Positions 25,930 to 34,894 of a DNA stretch of 64,000 nucleotides are shown here, one piece after another. Source of the stretch: Streptomyces sp. NRRL S-455 (GTDB taxonomy: Bacteria; Actinomycetota; Actinomycetes; Streptomycetales; Streptomycetaceae); assembly GCF_000717875.1 (NCBI RefSeq), contig NZ_JOCT01000042.1, positions 1 through 64,000 on the forward strand, written 5' to 3'. Both the position numbers and the translations under genes were made by a program. Within the stretch, counting starts at the first letter, position 1. Each line of letters begins with the position of its first letter. A model generated the notes under the pieces. The model searched no databases. It was not told where the DNA came from and worked only from the letters and a program-made list of their open reading frames with translations.

Positions 25930-26150
25930 CTCCGGTCGGCCCTGGACGCGCTGGGGTTGGTCATCGGCGTCGTGGTGCAGGCCGCCTCGGCCCACGACAA
26001 CACCGCCGGCACCGCAAAGGTGGATTGTGGAGCAGGTCAACGGCGTTGTACCGCCGTCTGGCCCGTGAATACGACCACCGGCCCGGCACCTCTGCCTCAC
26101 GGATCTAGTGGGCCTCCATCGCGAACATGACCCGCTGCCTCACCGCCCCG
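25930..26150 (+). mobile_element. IS5-family transposase remnant (C-terminal part, frameshifted)
   Basis: One frame reads L-G-L-V-I-G-V-V-V-Q-A-A-S-A-H-D-N-T-A, like the middle of IS5-family DDE transposases. A second reads W-I-V-E-Q-V-N-G, around the DDE glutamate. A third reads L-Y-R-R-L-A-R-E-Y-D-H-R-P-G-T-S then, after a TAG, W-A-S-I-A-N-M-T-R-C-L. This is the last third of one transposase with two or more frameshifts and a stop. No terminal inverted repeats were recognised. Confidence 0.6.
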
Positions 26151-26185
26151 GGTCCGGCCTGGCGCGACACTCTCGAGCTGGCTGC

Positions 26186-26400
26186 GTGAACGTCATCGAG
26201 CTCCTGGCGGACCTCCAGGCGCTGCACGAGAAGGCCACGGCCCGGGCCGGTGAACTACACGCCCAGATCAAGCACTTGACCGCCGCCTTGGTCGAGATCG
26301 AAGCACGACTCACGGACTGGCGACCACCCGGCAAGTCATCGCCGAACTCGCACCGACCCAAGAAGACTCCGATCGAGCACGGCCTGCTGCCGCTCGTTGA
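26186..26400 (+). pseudogene. IS-associated coiled-coil protein remnant
   Basis: From 26186 (GTG) the frame reads V-I-E-L-L-A-D-L-Q-A-L-H-E-K-A-T-A-R-A-G-E-L and continues as an amphipathic coiled coil. After R-L-T-D the sense continues in another frame as A-T-T-R-Q-V-I-A-E-L-A-P-T. Similar short proteins with a coiled coil and winged helix accompany transposon debris in streptomycetes. Here one frameshift and loss of the C-terminus have inactivated it. Confidence 0.4.
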
Positions 26401-26888
26401 GGCCCCTGTGCATACGGTGCTCCCGTAATTTCCTGGGGCGTGCTGCCCCGGACACAATGCCCGTCGCTTTCGCAGGAATTCCGGGTGTCACGAGAGAACC
26501 CTCGTTCGGATGAGGCGTCCTGTGCGGCCCATTTACAGGGAGAACACGTTTGAACGAGGCTGTCGATGAAGGAGTGAACGACGTGGTCCGGTGCGAGCAT
26601 CCGGGTGAACCAGCGCTCGCGCAGCTCGCTTTCAGCACGTCGACGACAAGGCCGGCGCGGTGGTGGTCGGCCATCGAGTAGCGACGATCCATCGGGTAGC
26701 AGACCCCTGCTCATCTCAAACCGTGCTGGATTCGTGCTGGGAAAGACGAGAGCGCCCGTGCTGGGGCTTGCACTGTCCAGATTCCCGCGGCGGCAGGAAG
26801 CGCGCCGGCGAACGGCCTCCGCACCCCTTTCGCGACCGTGAGGTCGAACTGGATCAGCCGCCACCCGGCGTTTTCGGGTCCCCTGGCC
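26401..26888. other. Intergenic stretch without a recognisable gene
   Basis: Both strands were read in all frames. Apart from the 3' flank of the acyl-CoA ligase gene, nothing resembles a known protein, RNA or repeat. Composition is somewhat lower in GC than its neighbours, in keeping with mobile-element debris. It ends next to the stop of the acyl-CoA ligase. Confidence 0.4.
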
Positions 26889-28418
26889 TCATGCCTCCTC
26901 GGCGCCTCGGGCCGGCATTGAGCCGTACTGGCTGCGCAGGCGGGCCTTGAGGATCTTGCCGGTGGCGTTGCGGGGCAGGGTGTCGACGAGGACGACCGAT
27001 TTGGGGAGCTTGTACTTGGCGAGTCGGCCGGACAGGGAGTTCATGATGTCGTCGGGCGACACCTCGGCGCCCGCGCGGGGCACGACCAGCGCTCTGCCGA
27101 CCTCGCCCCATCGTTCGTCGGGTACGCCGATCACCGCGCATTCGGCGACCGCGGGATGCTGGTAGAGGAGTTGCTCGACCTCTGCGGGGTAGACGTTCTC
27201 CCCACCGGAGATGTACATGTCCTTGATCCGGTCGACGATCGTGACGTACCCCTCCTCGTCGACGGTGGCCCCGTCTCCGGAGCGGAACCAACTTCCGTCC
27301 ACGAAGGCGTCCTTGGTCGCTTCGGGCCACTGCCAGTATCCCTTCATCACGTTGGGGCCCTCGATGATCACCTCGCCGACCTCGCCCGGTGCGACATCGG
27401 TGAGGTCGGGCCGCACCACGCGTACGTCGGTGAAGAAGCAGGGCGTGCCGGCCGAGCCGGCCTTGCGGATGCTGTCCTGTGCGCGCAGGCCCAGCGCGGC
27501 GGGAGAGGTCTCGGTCAGGCCGTACGCCTGGAGGAAGGTCAGGCCCCGGTCCTGGTATGTGTGGATGAGGTCCTTGGGTACGGGTGCCGCCGCGCACTGC
27601 AGGATCCGGATCGACGACAGGTCGGCCGTCGCCCACCGCGACGACCGGGCCATGGCCTGGTACATCGCGGGCACGCCGAACATCCTCGTCACCCGGTGCT
27701 CGGCGATGACGTCGAGCACCCGTTCCGGGTCGAAGCCGCGCATCAGCACCGACGTCCCTCCCTTGAGGAAGCCCGGCAGGAAGACGGTGTTGAGGGCGGC
27801 GGTGTGGAACATCGGTGCTACCACCAGAGCGACGTCGTCGGAGGCGATGTCCCCGTCCAGCAGCATGTTGAAGCAGTTCCAGGCGATGTTGGCGTGAGTC
27901 AGCATGACGCCCTTGGGACGGCCGCTGGTGCCGGAGGTGTACTGGATCACGCACACCTCGTCGAGGCCGACCGTCTCGTCCAGAGGGTCGTCGGGTGCGT
28001 TCGCCAACAGCCCCTCGTACGAGCTCCCCACCTCGACGTAGTGCTTCCCCTCCGCGTCGTCCCTCAACGCGTCCACGACATCGGTGAGTTCGGCGCCGTA
28101 CAGCAGTACCGCCGCCCCCGCGTCCCCCTGGATGAAAGCCAACTCAGGTGCTGCGAGGCGGGTGTTGAGCGGTACGAAGACGGCGCCCAGCGCGTTCGCG
28201 GCGAACAGGGTCTCCGCCAGGGCCGGATGGTTCGCGCCCAGGTAGGCCACCCGGTCGCCGTGGCCGACCCCCAGGGCACGCAGGGCGTGAGCGAGCCGCG
28301 TCACGCGGGCGGCCAGCTCTCCGTAGGACAGGGATCCACCGTCGTGCACGACGGCGGTGGCCTCCGGTGCCATGCGGGCGCGCCGCGCGGGCCACGAGCC
28401 GAGCCCTTGATTGCGCAT
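26889..28418 (-). CDS. Acyl-CoA synthetase (AMP-dependent ligase, FadD-like)
   Basis: This 509-residue ANL ligase activates a fatty or aromatic carboxylate to its CoA thioester. The AMP loop is Y-T-S-G-T-S-G-R-P-K-G at 160-170, followed by Y-G-L-T-E-T, the hinge D-R-I-K-D-M-Y-I-S-G-G-E-N-V-Y-P and the catalytic lysine K488 in N-A-T-G-K-I-L-K. ATG 28418 follows GAGAGGAGAGA. It is the last gene of a three-gene minus-strand operon after a flavin-dependent oxygenase and its reductase, so the substrate is probably an aromatic or side-chain acid processed by them. Confidence 0.82.
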   Translation of the reverse strand: MRNQGLGSWPARRARMAPEATAVVHDGGSLSYGELAARVTRLAHALRALGVGHGDRVAYLGANHPALAETLFAANALGAVFVPLNTRLAAPELAFIQGDAGAAVLLYGAELTDVVDALRDDAEGKHYVEVGSSYEGLLANAPDDPLDETVGLDEVCVIQYTSGTSGRPKGVMLTHANIAWNCFNMLLDGDIASDDVALVVAPMFHTAALNTVFLPGFLKGGTSVLMRGFDPERVLDVIAEHRVTRMFGVPAMYQAMARSSRWATADLSSIRILQCAAAPVPKDLIHTYQDRGLTFLQAYGLTETSPAALGLRAQDSIRKAGSAGTPCFFTDVRVVRPDLTDVAPGEVGEVIIEGPNVMKGYWQWPEATKDAFVDGSWFRSGDGATVDEEGYVTIVDRIKDMYISGGENVYPAEVEQLLYQHPAVAECAVIGVPDERWGEVGRALVVPRAGAEVSPDDIMNSLSGRLAKYKLPKSVVLVDTLPRNATGKILKARLRSQYGSMPARGAEEA

Positions 28419-28444
28419 GGTGCGTCTCTCCTCTCTCGGATCTC

Positions 28445-29017
28445 TCAGAGCCAGTCGGGCCATGTGTAGTCGGCTGAGTCGTCGTGGTCCCGGCGGGGCG
28501 GCAACGGGGCGAGCCGCCCCCGGGAGAAGACCAGCGGCGAGACGCCGGTCTTCTCCACCCCGAGTTCCCGTACGCGGCCGAGGACGAAGTAGTGGTCGCC
28601 GAGGGTCCACACGTCGGCGATGTCGCAGTCGATCCAGGCGGCGACGCCCGCCAGGACGGGGCTGCCCGAGGGCGCGCCGCGCCACGGGTGGCGGTCGAAG
28701 ACGTCGGGGGCCTTGGCGCTGACATCCCGGCAGAGGCCCTCCTGGCCGGCGGCCAGCACGTTCACGCAGAAGGCGCCGCCGGCCATGATCTTTGGCCAGG
28801 TGGTGGAGGAGCGGCCGGGGAAGAACGCGACGAGCGGGGGGGCGAGGGACACCGAGGTGAACGAGCCGATGACCATGCCGACCGGGGTGCCGTCGGGTTC
28901 CTTCGCGGTGACCACCGTGACACCCGTCGGGTAGTGGCCGAGCACGTGCCGGAACAAGCCGGGGTCGTCCGCCGGGCCACCGCCGGGCGCCGTCGTGGCG
29001 GGCGTCTGCCGGTTCAC
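28445..29017 (-). CDS. Flavin reductase (small component of a two-component monooxygenase)
   Basis: This 190-residue protein has the flavin reductase-like split-barrel domain: Y-P-T-G-V-T-V-V-T-A, G-M-V-I-G-S-F-T-S-V-S-L-A-P-P-L-V, F-C-V-N-V-L-A-A-G-Q and a late D-H-Y-F-V-L-G-R-V. It reduces FMN or FAD with NAD(P)H for the adjacent oxygenase. GTG 29017 overlaps the oxygenase stop by 3-4 bases, so the two are translationally coupled, as HsaA/HsaB-type pairs often are. Confidence 0.83.
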   Translation of the reverse strand: MNRQTPATTAPGGGPADDPGLFRHVLGHYPTGVTVVTAKEPDGTPVGMVIGSFTSVSLAPPLVAFFPGRSSTTWPKIMAGGAFCVNVLAAGQEGLCRDVSAKAPDVFDRHPWRGAPSGSPVLAGVAAWIDCDIADVWTLGDHYFVLGRVRELGVEKTGVSPLVFSRGRLAPLPPRRDHDDSADYTWPDWL

Positions 29018-30267
29018 GCCGGGGTCTCCAGCCCGAGCAGAACACGGGCGTACCCCGTGGCCCACGAGCCGTGCTGCGCGTTGATGTGGGTCTTGTACGT
29101 GGCGACGTCGCGCAGGTACCGCTGCATGCGCTGGCCGTTCGCCAGCGCGCTGGAGCCACTGGCCGAGACCAGCATCTCGACGGCCTGGCAGGCGAGTTGG
29201 CCGGACTGCCGGGCCGCGAGGGAGAGAGCCCGGTCGTCCAGTTCGGAGAAGGGCTCGCCCCCTGCCAGGCCCCGGGCCGCGTAGGCGGCGTAGTCGTCCG
29301 CGACCGACAGGATGATCCGCTGCGCGCTGTCGGCCAGGGCCGTGGCCAGACCGAGGTTGCGCTGGTGTTCCGGATCGTGGCTGCGCGGCTTGAAGGGCGG
29401 CAGCGGGCTGTTCTTGGTGGTGATGATCCGCCGGTACTCGTCGACCGCGGCCCAGGCGGTGCCCGCCACGACCGAACACAGCTGGATGTTGAAGAACGAC
29501 ATCAGCCGGCCCGCGTACATCGGGTTGCCGTGCAGTTCCACCCCCGGCCCGTCGGTGGCGTCGTTCGCCAGGAGGTGGGTCCTGGACACGTACTCGTACG
29601 GTACGAGGACGTCCTCGGCCACGACGCTGTTGGAGCCGCTGCCGCGGAAGCCCAGGATCTCGCCCCAGTTGTCGAGCATCCGCCAGCCGGAGGGCACGAG
29701 CACCATGCCCGGCGTGGGCATACCGCCCTCTTCGTCGATGATGAGCACGCCACCCAGGAAGTGCGTGGAGACGTTGACTCCGGAGGAGTAGTCCCAGCGG
29801 CCGTTGACCCGGTACCCGTCGGGGGTCCTCGTCGCGGTGGCGCTCGGGGCGATCGGCAGCGGGGCCCGGAAGTCACCGTCCGGACCGAACACCTCGCGCT
29901 GGGTGCTCTCGGGGAAGCGGCCGGCCACCACCAGGCTGTGGGAGGCGGCCAGACACAGGTTCCAGCCGCTGGACGGGCAGCCGCGGGCCACCTCGGTGAC
30001 CATCCGGGAGTAGGTCCGCAGGTCGAACTCGTAGCCGCCGAAGCGGCGTGGCTGGAGGGACCGGTAGAAACCCGCCTCCAGGAACGCCTTGTGCGTGTCC
30101 TCGGAGATACCGGTTCGCTGTTCGGTCTCGTCCTGGTGATCACGTAGCCAGGTCCTCATGCCGGCGGCCCGGCGCACCAGTTCCTCCGGTGTCAGGTCCG
30201 GCTCCGGCTGCGGAATCTCGATGACTTTCTCGGCTGTCTCGGTTGTCTCGGACAATTCGCACCCCAT
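29014..30267 (-). CDS. Flavin-dependent monooxygenase, acyl-CoA dehydrogenase fold (HsaA/HpaH-C2-like)
   Basis: This 417-residue protein is a group D flavin hydroxylase with an acyl-CoA dehydrogenase fold, using reduced flavin from its partner reductase to hydroxylate a phenol. E-L-V-R-R-A-A-G-M near the start, G-F-Y-R-S-L-Q-P-R-R-F-G-G-Y, C-P-S-S-G-W and R-W-D-Y-S-S-G-V/C match the family. ATG 30267 is the only plausible start and leaves only 30 bp to the divergent lysR, so promoter elements must overlap coding sequence. A partial second copy of its first codons sits before the lysR duplicate at about 36360. Substrate unknown; a phenolic acid is likely given the acyl-CoA ligase. Confidence 0.8.
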   Translation of the reverse strand: MGCELSETTETAEKVIEIPQPEPDLTPEELVRRAAGMRTWLRDHQDETEQRTGISEDTHKAFLEAGFYRSLQPRRFGGYEFDLRTYSRMVTEVARGCPSSGWNLCLAASHSLVVAGRFPESTQREVFGPDGDFRAPLPIAPSATATRTPDGYRVNGRWDYSSGVNVSTHFLGGVLIIDEEGGMPTPGMVLVPSGWRMLDNWGEILGFRGSGSNSVVAEDVLVPYEYVSRTHLLANDATDGPGVELHGNPMYAGRLMSFFNIQLCSVVAGTAWAAVDEYRRIITTKNSPLPPFKPRSHDPEHQRNLGLATALADSAQRIILSVADDYAAYAARGLAGGEPFSELDDRALSLAARQSGQLACQAVEMLVSASGSSALANGQRMQRYLRDVATYKTHINAQHGSWATGYARVLLGLETPA

Positions 30268-31203
30268 CCGCTGCTGTTCTGGGTCGGCCTGAAGGGAGTG
30301 TTGGCGGCGCGGTGGGAACTCCGGAGTTTGCGCCATTTCTCGGCGCTCGCCGAGACCTTGAATTACCGGGTCGCCGCCGAGCGTCTGCACCTCACCCAGC
30401 CTGCGCTGACGCGATCGATCGCCGCCCTGGAGCGTGAGTTGGGCGTCCAGCTGTTCGACCGTGACAAACGGCATGTGGCGCTCACCGCCGACGGCGCGGA
30501 ACTGCTCGTACGGGCGGGCGAGGTGCTGGCCGATGCCGACCGGCTCGCCGCCGCCGCGGGCGCCATCAGGGCCAGGCGGCGGGGCGAGGTGCGGGTCGCG
30601 CTCTACGGGATGGCTCTCGCGGAGCTGACGCATCCGGTCATCGAGGCGTTCTGCGAGCGGTATCCCAGAGTCACGATCCGGGTGCACGAAGCGGACTTCC
30701 ACCAGGGGCACGCCCCGTTGCTGGCCGGCGAGTGCGACGTGGCGCTGATGTATCTGAGCGTCGACATGCCGGGCCTGACACGCGTACCGATCTTCACCGA
30801 GCCCGTTTCCGTCGGGCTGTGGAAGGGGCACCCGCTGGCCTCGGCCGCCGCGGTGGACATGGCCGAGGTCTATGACCAGCCCTGGGTCACCCCCCACCCG
30901 GGCGACGACTGGTGGGTGGGGGGACGCCACGGGGACGACGACGCCCCGACGGTCGCCTCCCACGCCCGCTCGGTCCTGGACATGTCCTCGAAGATCGCCT
31001 ACCAGCACATGGTGGGACTGATGCCACTGTCGGGCACCCGGATGTTCCCGCACCCGGGAGTGGAGGCCGTCGCTCCGAAAGAGCCCCTCGAGGCGGTGGC
31101 CGCGCGCCCCGAGAGCGACATCGACCGCACGGTCCACGTCGGCGGCGGTCAGGCCCAGGTCGGCGAGCGATCGCGGGATGCCCAGCCGCTCGCCCAGCTC
31201 GCG
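30240..31203 (+). repeat. Direct repeat, copy 1 (lysR plus macA 3' end)
   Basis: This segment is repeated in the same orientation at 36363-37430. The match starts in the 5' end of the oxygenase gene, runs through lysR and ends in the 3' end of a maleylacetate reductase gene (31110-31203, minus strand, antisense here). Copy 1 lacks about 100 bp present in copy 2 at the lysR/macA junction (around 31105). The first 300 bp are nearly identical; the later lysR part is more divergent. Confidence 0.8.
30243..30255. promoter_or_regulatory. LysR box (T-N11-A) upstream of lysR copy 1
   Basis: TTGTCTCGGACAA is a 13-base interrupted palindrome of the T-N11-A form used by LysR regulators, 43-55 bp before the lysR GTG. 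It lies inside codons 5-9 of the divergent oxygenase gene. The same 13 bases occur at 36366-36378 before lysR copy 2, so both regulators could bind both sites. Confidence 0.5.
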
Positions 31204-31272
31204 TACCGGATCCGCGGTGAAGCAGCACGAGCCCAAGCCCCGGGTCCTGACCGGCTTGATGACCCTCGATGA
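30298..31272 (+). CDS. LysR-family regulator, copy 1, C-terminus replaced
   Basis: The frame has a LysR winged helix at residues 1-60 (L-R-S-L-R-H-F-S-A-L-A-E-T-L-N-Y then R-L-H-L-T-Q-P-A-L-T-R-S-I) and an effector domain up to about residue 265 (V-A-P-K-E-P-L-E-A-V-A-A). The remaining 60 or so codons are antisense macA sequence and unrelated DNA, so the last 40-50 natural residues are lost. The first 95 residues are essentially the same as in copy 2, while the effector domain differs at about 30 positions. GTG 30298 has GAAGGGA directly before it, so a slightly later start is possible. It is divergent to the oxygenase operon it probably regulates. Confidence 0.7.
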   Translation: MLAARWELRSLRHFSALAETLNYRVAAERLHLTQPALTRSIAALERELGVQLFDRDKRHVALTADGAELLVRAGEVLADADRLAAAAGAIRARRRGEVRVALYGMALAELTHPVIEAFCERYPRVTIRVHEADFHQGHAPLLAGECDVALMYLSVDMPGLTRVPIFTEPVSVGLWKGHPLASAAAVDMAEVYDQPWVTPHPGDDWWVGGRHGDDDAPTVASHARSVLDMSSKIAYQHMVGLMPLSGTRMFPHPGVEAVAPKEPLEAVAARPESDIDRTVHVGGGQAQVGERSRDAQPLAQLAYRIRGEAARAQAPGPDRLDDPR

Positions 31273-31820
31273 TCTCCTCGGTGGCGGGCTGCGGCCTGGA
31301 CGGGTCACCGTGGTCGCTGCCCGTACCTCGATGGGCAAGTCCATGCTCGCTCTGACCATGGCCCGTAACTGTGCCTTCCGCCAGGGCCGTCCCGCTCAGG
31401 TCGCTTCTCTGGAGAAGTCGAAGGAGGGACTCCTCGAGCGGACGCTCGCCGCGGAAACCGGCGTGCCGACCGAGAAGATCCGCCGCCGGACGCTGGATCC
31501 CTCCGAACTCGACCTCCTTCACGCAGTCGCTGCGGAGGCCGACAGCAAGGCGCTGTTGAGTTTCGGAGGTGACGGCACCACGCCTGCCGTCGCGGAGATC
31601 GAGCGCCGGTGCGCTGCCGTGGTGGGTCGGCACGGCCGCCTGGACTTTCTGGTCGTCGACTGTCTCGGCCTGATGGACGGCGCGTTGCTGCAGTGTGCAT
31701 CGGGGGACCGGAAGAAGGAGGTCGCCGGTGTCGTGACAGATCTCCAGGAACTGGCGACCCGCTTGGAGGCGGCCGTGGTGATCGTGGAACAGCTCACCCG
31801 GGCACCGGAACTCCGGCACG
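31217..31820 (+). pseudogene. DnaB-like helicase C-terminal domain fragment
   Basis: About 200 codons from GTG 31217 read as a RecA-fold DnaB helicase domain: L-T-G-L-M-T-L-D-D-L-L-G-G-G-L, Walker A in A-A-R-T-S-M-G-K-S, Walker B in L-D-F-L-V-V-D-C and the start of the R-A-P-E-L-R-H-D-H-R loop. The DnaB N-terminal domain and the end of the ATPase are missing. The 3' end runs into IS21 sequence at a shared CCGGTACTG-like stretch, and the 5' end abuts the lysR/macA repeat, so it is a fragment caught between rearrangement points. Phage or plasmid DnaB origin is possible. Confidence 0.6.
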
Positions 31821-32067
31821 ATCACCGGTACTGATCGACAACCGGGTCTGGGCCCGCTTCCACGGCGACGAACTGATCGTCACCGCGGGCGGCGAGGACG
31901 GCTCGGCCCGCGAGGCCGCCCGCCACCGCCGCGGCCGGCCGAGCACCCCGGTCCTGGACGACGCCCACTACCCGCCGCGGGAGAAACAGGACAACGACCG
32001 CGCCCCGAAGGCCACTTCGGCAGAAGAGGCTGCCTTGAAGCATGAACGCCGTCAGGCCTTCTCGTGA
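31817..32067 (+). mobile_element. IS21-family transposase (IstA) C-terminal remnant
   Basis: The frame V-L-I-D-N-R-V-W-A-R-F-H-G-D-E-L-I-V-T-A followed by E-A-A-R-H-R-R-G-R-P and D-A-H-Y-P-P-R is the Mu-transposase-like C-terminal region of IS21 IstA proteins. About 80 codons remain; the catalytic core and the istB helper gene are absent. It is fused to the DnaB fragment and ends before the convergent MFS gene. Confidence 0.6.
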
Positions 32068-32112
32068 CGTTCAGGCAGTGCCGGGGCGGAGGCCACGTGG
32101 TGTCGCGCAGGG

Positions 32113-33453
32113 TCAGGGCGCTGCCGGAGCGGTGACCGGCTCGCCGGGGGACGGGTCCAGCGGGTCGTGCTGGTGGCGCAGGCCCAGCAGGACCGTCGCG
32201 GCGAGCAGGGCTGCCGCGAGCGCCAGGACGCCCAGGGCCGGCTGGAGGCCTCCGGACGCGGTGCTCAGGCCCGCGACGACCAGGGGGCAGAAGAACTGCC
32301 CGAGATTCAGCGCGCCGCTCCACCAGCCGGTGCCCCGGCCGCGCTGGGAGTAGTTCAGCCGGTGGATCGCCCAGACCAGCAGGGTCGGCAGCATGACCCC
32401 GGTGCTGAATCCGGTGATGATCGCGCCGGTCACGACGACGGGCAGCGCCCCGGTCGCGAAGACGGTGGCCAGGCCGACGGCCACACCCGCGAACTCGAGG
32501 GGAACCAGGACGCGCGCCGGTCTGGCGGCCAGCCGGGGGAAGAGTGCCGAACCGGCGGCCGTGGCCAGCGCCATGACGGCGGAGATGGTGCCCACGGCGG
32601 CGGTCGAGTGGATCCCGATGCCGTCCAGGATGAACGGCAGTTCGACGACCAGGGTGAAGAAGTACAGCCCGCCGAACAGCGTGACCAGGCACGGGACCAG
32701 GACCTGACGGCGCGGCAGCGGCTCCAGCCGTGTCCCGACGCCCGGCGTACTGGTGCGGGGCGGCTGCCACAGCAGCCTGGCCATCGGCACCAGCAACAGC
32801 AGCGGAAGCACGTACATCCAGAACGGGGTCCGCCAGCCCGACACCCCGAGCACTCCGCCCACGGCCAGGAACGCCGTCGCGGCCAGTGACGTGGCCAGCG
32901 TCGATACGGAGAGGTACTTCGCTCGCCGCGCTCCCGTCCAGTAGTCGCCGATCAGAGACGTGCAACAGATCAGGATCACTCCCTCGCAGGCCCCCAGTAG
33001 CACCCTGCTGACGGCTATCGCCACCAGCGAGGCCAGGTAGAGCGGGGCGCTGCCGACCACGGCATAGAGCGCCACGGCGATCAGCAGGAGCGCCTTGCGG
33101 TTGGTCCGGTCGGCGACGGATCCGAGAAGTGGCGCGGACAGGGCGAGGAACAGTCCCGGCAGGGCGACCACCATCGGGACCAGGACGTCGCTGCCAGGTG
33201 TGTTGTGGAAATGCCGTTGCATCTGCGGCAGCACGGGCGAGATCAGGGCGGAGCCGAGCACGGGCATACAGATCCCCGCCACCAGCAGCGTCAGCTGGGC
33301 ACGTCCTGCTGGGCGTTCGACTGTGCCGGGGACCGTTTGGTCCGGTGGGGTCGCCTGGTCCGGTACAGGCGTCAGGTGCGGTGCGGGCGCCAGGTTCAGT
33401 GCGGGCGGCGACGGCTCGGTCTGCGGCCGGTCGCGGTCGATGTCGTCGGTCAC
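32113..33453 (-). CDS. MFS transporter (12-helix, drug/aromatic type)
   Basis: This 446-residue protein has a proline-rich cytoplasmic N-terminus of about 45 residues and 12 predicted helices. L-G-S-V-A-D-R-T-N-R-K is the MFS loop 2-3 signature and S-R-V-L-L-G-A-C-E-G is the helix 4 region. GTG 33453 has AGGAGG about 10 bases upstream. It lies inside the aromatic locus between the two lysR copies, so export or uptake of an aromatic compound is possible but not shown. An upstream extension of the frame to 33600 has no recognisable content. Confidence 0.75.
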   Translation of the reverse strand: MTDDIDRDRPQTEPSPPALNLAPAPHLTPVPDQATPPDQTVPGTVERPAGRAQLTLLVAGICMPVLGSALISPVLPQMQRHFHNTPGSDVLVPMVVALPGLFLALSAPLLGSVADRTNRKALLLIAVALYAVVGSAPLYLASLVAIAVSRVLLGACEGVILICCTSLIGDYWTGARRAKYLSVSTLATSLAATAFLAVGGVLGVSGWRTPFWMYVLPLLLLVPMARLLWQPPRTSTPGVGTRLEPLPRRQVLVPCLVTLFGGLYFFTLVVELPFILDGIGIHSTAAVGTISAVMALATAAGSALFPRLAARPARVLVPLEFAGVAVGLATVFATGALPVVVTGAIITGFSTGVMLPTLLVWAIHRLNYSQRGRGTGWWSGALNLGQFFCPLVVAGLSTASGGLQPALGVLALAAALLAATVLLGLRHQHDPLDPSPGEPVTAPAAP

Positions 33454-33637
33454 GGTGACACACCTCCTTGTGATGTCACGAGCGGGGGACGTGGGGGGAG
33501 GTTCGGTGGCGGCCGTCATCGGCAGCAGGCGGGCGCCGGACGCCGGGCGCAGGATCGGGAAGAGCCCGTTCACGGCCGTACGGCACTCACCGGATGCCAT
33601 ACGACCGTGGCGGCCCGCACTGCGACGGGACGCGGGG

Positions 33638-34078
33638 TCAGTTCTGGGCGGTGGGGAGAGGGAGCAGGCGCTGGTAGGCGGGGACGGCGACGGCGGCGAT
33701 CACGAGGTGCATCACCACCAAGGCGACGACGGCCCCCCAACTCGTACCGGGCTGGCCGGCGGTGGCGCCGACCATGATGTCCGGGACCAAGCTGACGAGC
33801 ACGACGGCTGGGACCAGGACGCGCAGCACTCGGGCGGGGCGGGTCGATCGTGCGCGGATGATCGCCCAGGCGGCAGCTGCGGCCAGGACGCCGAAGACGG
33901 TGAAGGGCACGTAGGCGGACGGCTGGAGCGGCTGGAAATCGTGCGAGGCGCCGAGGGCGTGGGCTGCTGTGGCGACAACGGCGTTGAGGACGGCGGCGAC
34001 GGCCGCGGTGCCGATCAGACCGCCGGTGACGACGAGGCCGCGGGGGCGGGCCGGCTGGGTGGCGAGTTGTTCACTCAT
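33638..34078 (-). CDS. DUF6069-type small membrane protein
   Basis: This 146-residue protein has four predicted helices and the pattern of actinobacterial DUF6069 proteins: G-L-I-G-T-A-A-V-A-A-V-L-N near the start, Y-V-P-F-T-V-F-G-V-L, V-P-A-V-V-L-V-S-L-V-P-D and a last helix ending Q-R-L-L-P. Function is unknown. It is divergent from a MarR remnant; intact relatives are often next to such a regulator. Confidence 0.65.
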   Translation of the reverse strand: MSEQLATQPARPRGLVVTGGLIGTAAVAAVLNAVVATAAHALGASHDFQPLQPSAYVPFTVFGVLAAAAAWAIIRARSTRPARVLRVLVPAVVLVSLVPDIMVGATAGQPGTSWGAVVALVVMHLVIAAVAVPAYQRLLPLPTAQN

Positions 34079-34149
34079 GGTGTTTCTCCGGATCAGGTGT
34101 CGGGTGGGGACAGGGAGCGGGTCGAGTCGGTCGGTGATGACGACGGGCC

Positions 34150-34400
34150 GGCGGCTGGCGGTGAGGGCAGTGAGCGTGATGGCGGCTCTGTCGGAGGCGT
34201 CACAGCGGGAACTGCGCATGAGCGCCCTCGCCGCGTTCGCCGAGGGTTCGCTCTCCCGCCTGTCCCAGGTCGTGGCCCGTCTGGAACGCAAGGGCTACGT
34301 CCGCCGCCACCCCGACCCGGCTGACGGCCGTCACACCCTTGCCACGCTCACCGACGAGGGGTACCGGAAGATGGTGAGCGCTGCTCGGCCGCATCGGCCG
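34150..34400 (+). pseudogene. MarR-family regulator remnant
   Basis: In this frame S-V-M-A-A-L-S-E-A-S then R-M-S-A-L-A-A-F-A-E-G-S-L-S-R-L-S-Q-V-V and R-L-E-R-K-G-Y-V-R-R-H-P-D-P-A-D-G-R form a MarR winged helix. The N-terminal dimerisation helices are missing (no valid start and no family sequence before 34150), and after G-Y-R-K-M-V-S-A-A the C-terminal helix is lost to frameshift. The gap 34079-34500 holds only this fragment. Confidence 0.55.
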
Positions 34401-34500
34401 GCGCATCCTGTACGCCATCGCCCCCGAGCACGCCGACGCCGACCTGCACCGAGACTCCTCAGGCTGACCAGGCGCGCATGCACGGCCCCGGCTGCCTCGT

Positions 34501-34859
34501 TCATTCCGGGTCACCGAGCTTGAGGAGCAGCTTGCCGGGCTGTTTTCCACTGAACATCGTCGGCAGCAGGGCGGGCGCGTTCTCGAAGCCGTCCACGACG
34601 TTCTCCTCGACGTGACGACCTGGCCGATGCCCATGGTCCGCATCGGCTCACCGACCTGGATCGGCGGCAGGCAGCCCCCGTCGTCGGTGAGCCGGATGCG
34701 CTGGCCGGCGTCGTAGGCGAAGTACAGGGTGCGGACCAGGATCTCCCCCTCTCCGGGGGCCGGCGGGTCCGACTCGGCGTAGCGGAAGTGGTCGGTGGTG
34801 ACGGCGCCGACGGGGCGGCGGGCCGGCAGCCATTGACGGTTGACGGTGCGCACGGCCAT
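34501..34859 (-). pseudogene. MDR-family NADP-dependent oxidoreductase with internal deletion
   Basis: From ATG 34859 the frame reads as the start of a curcumin reductase/leukotriene dehydrogenase-type oxidoreductase (R-T-V-N-R-Q-W-L-P-A-R-R-P-V-G, I-Q-V-G-E-P-M-R-T-M-G-I-G-Q-V-V). At about 34620 it jumps, out of frame, to the family's C-terminus (E-E-N-V-V-D-G-F-E-N-A-P-A-L-L then K-Q-P-G-K-L-L-L-K-L). About 250 residues with the NADPH-binding domain are missing. It was the second gene after the acyl-CoA dehydrogenase; a TAATG overlap offers ATG 34895 as another start, but GAGGGAGAA favours 34859. Confidence 0.65.
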
Positions 34860-34894
34860 GAGCGGTTCTCCCTCGGGGATTTCGGCGTGCGGCA

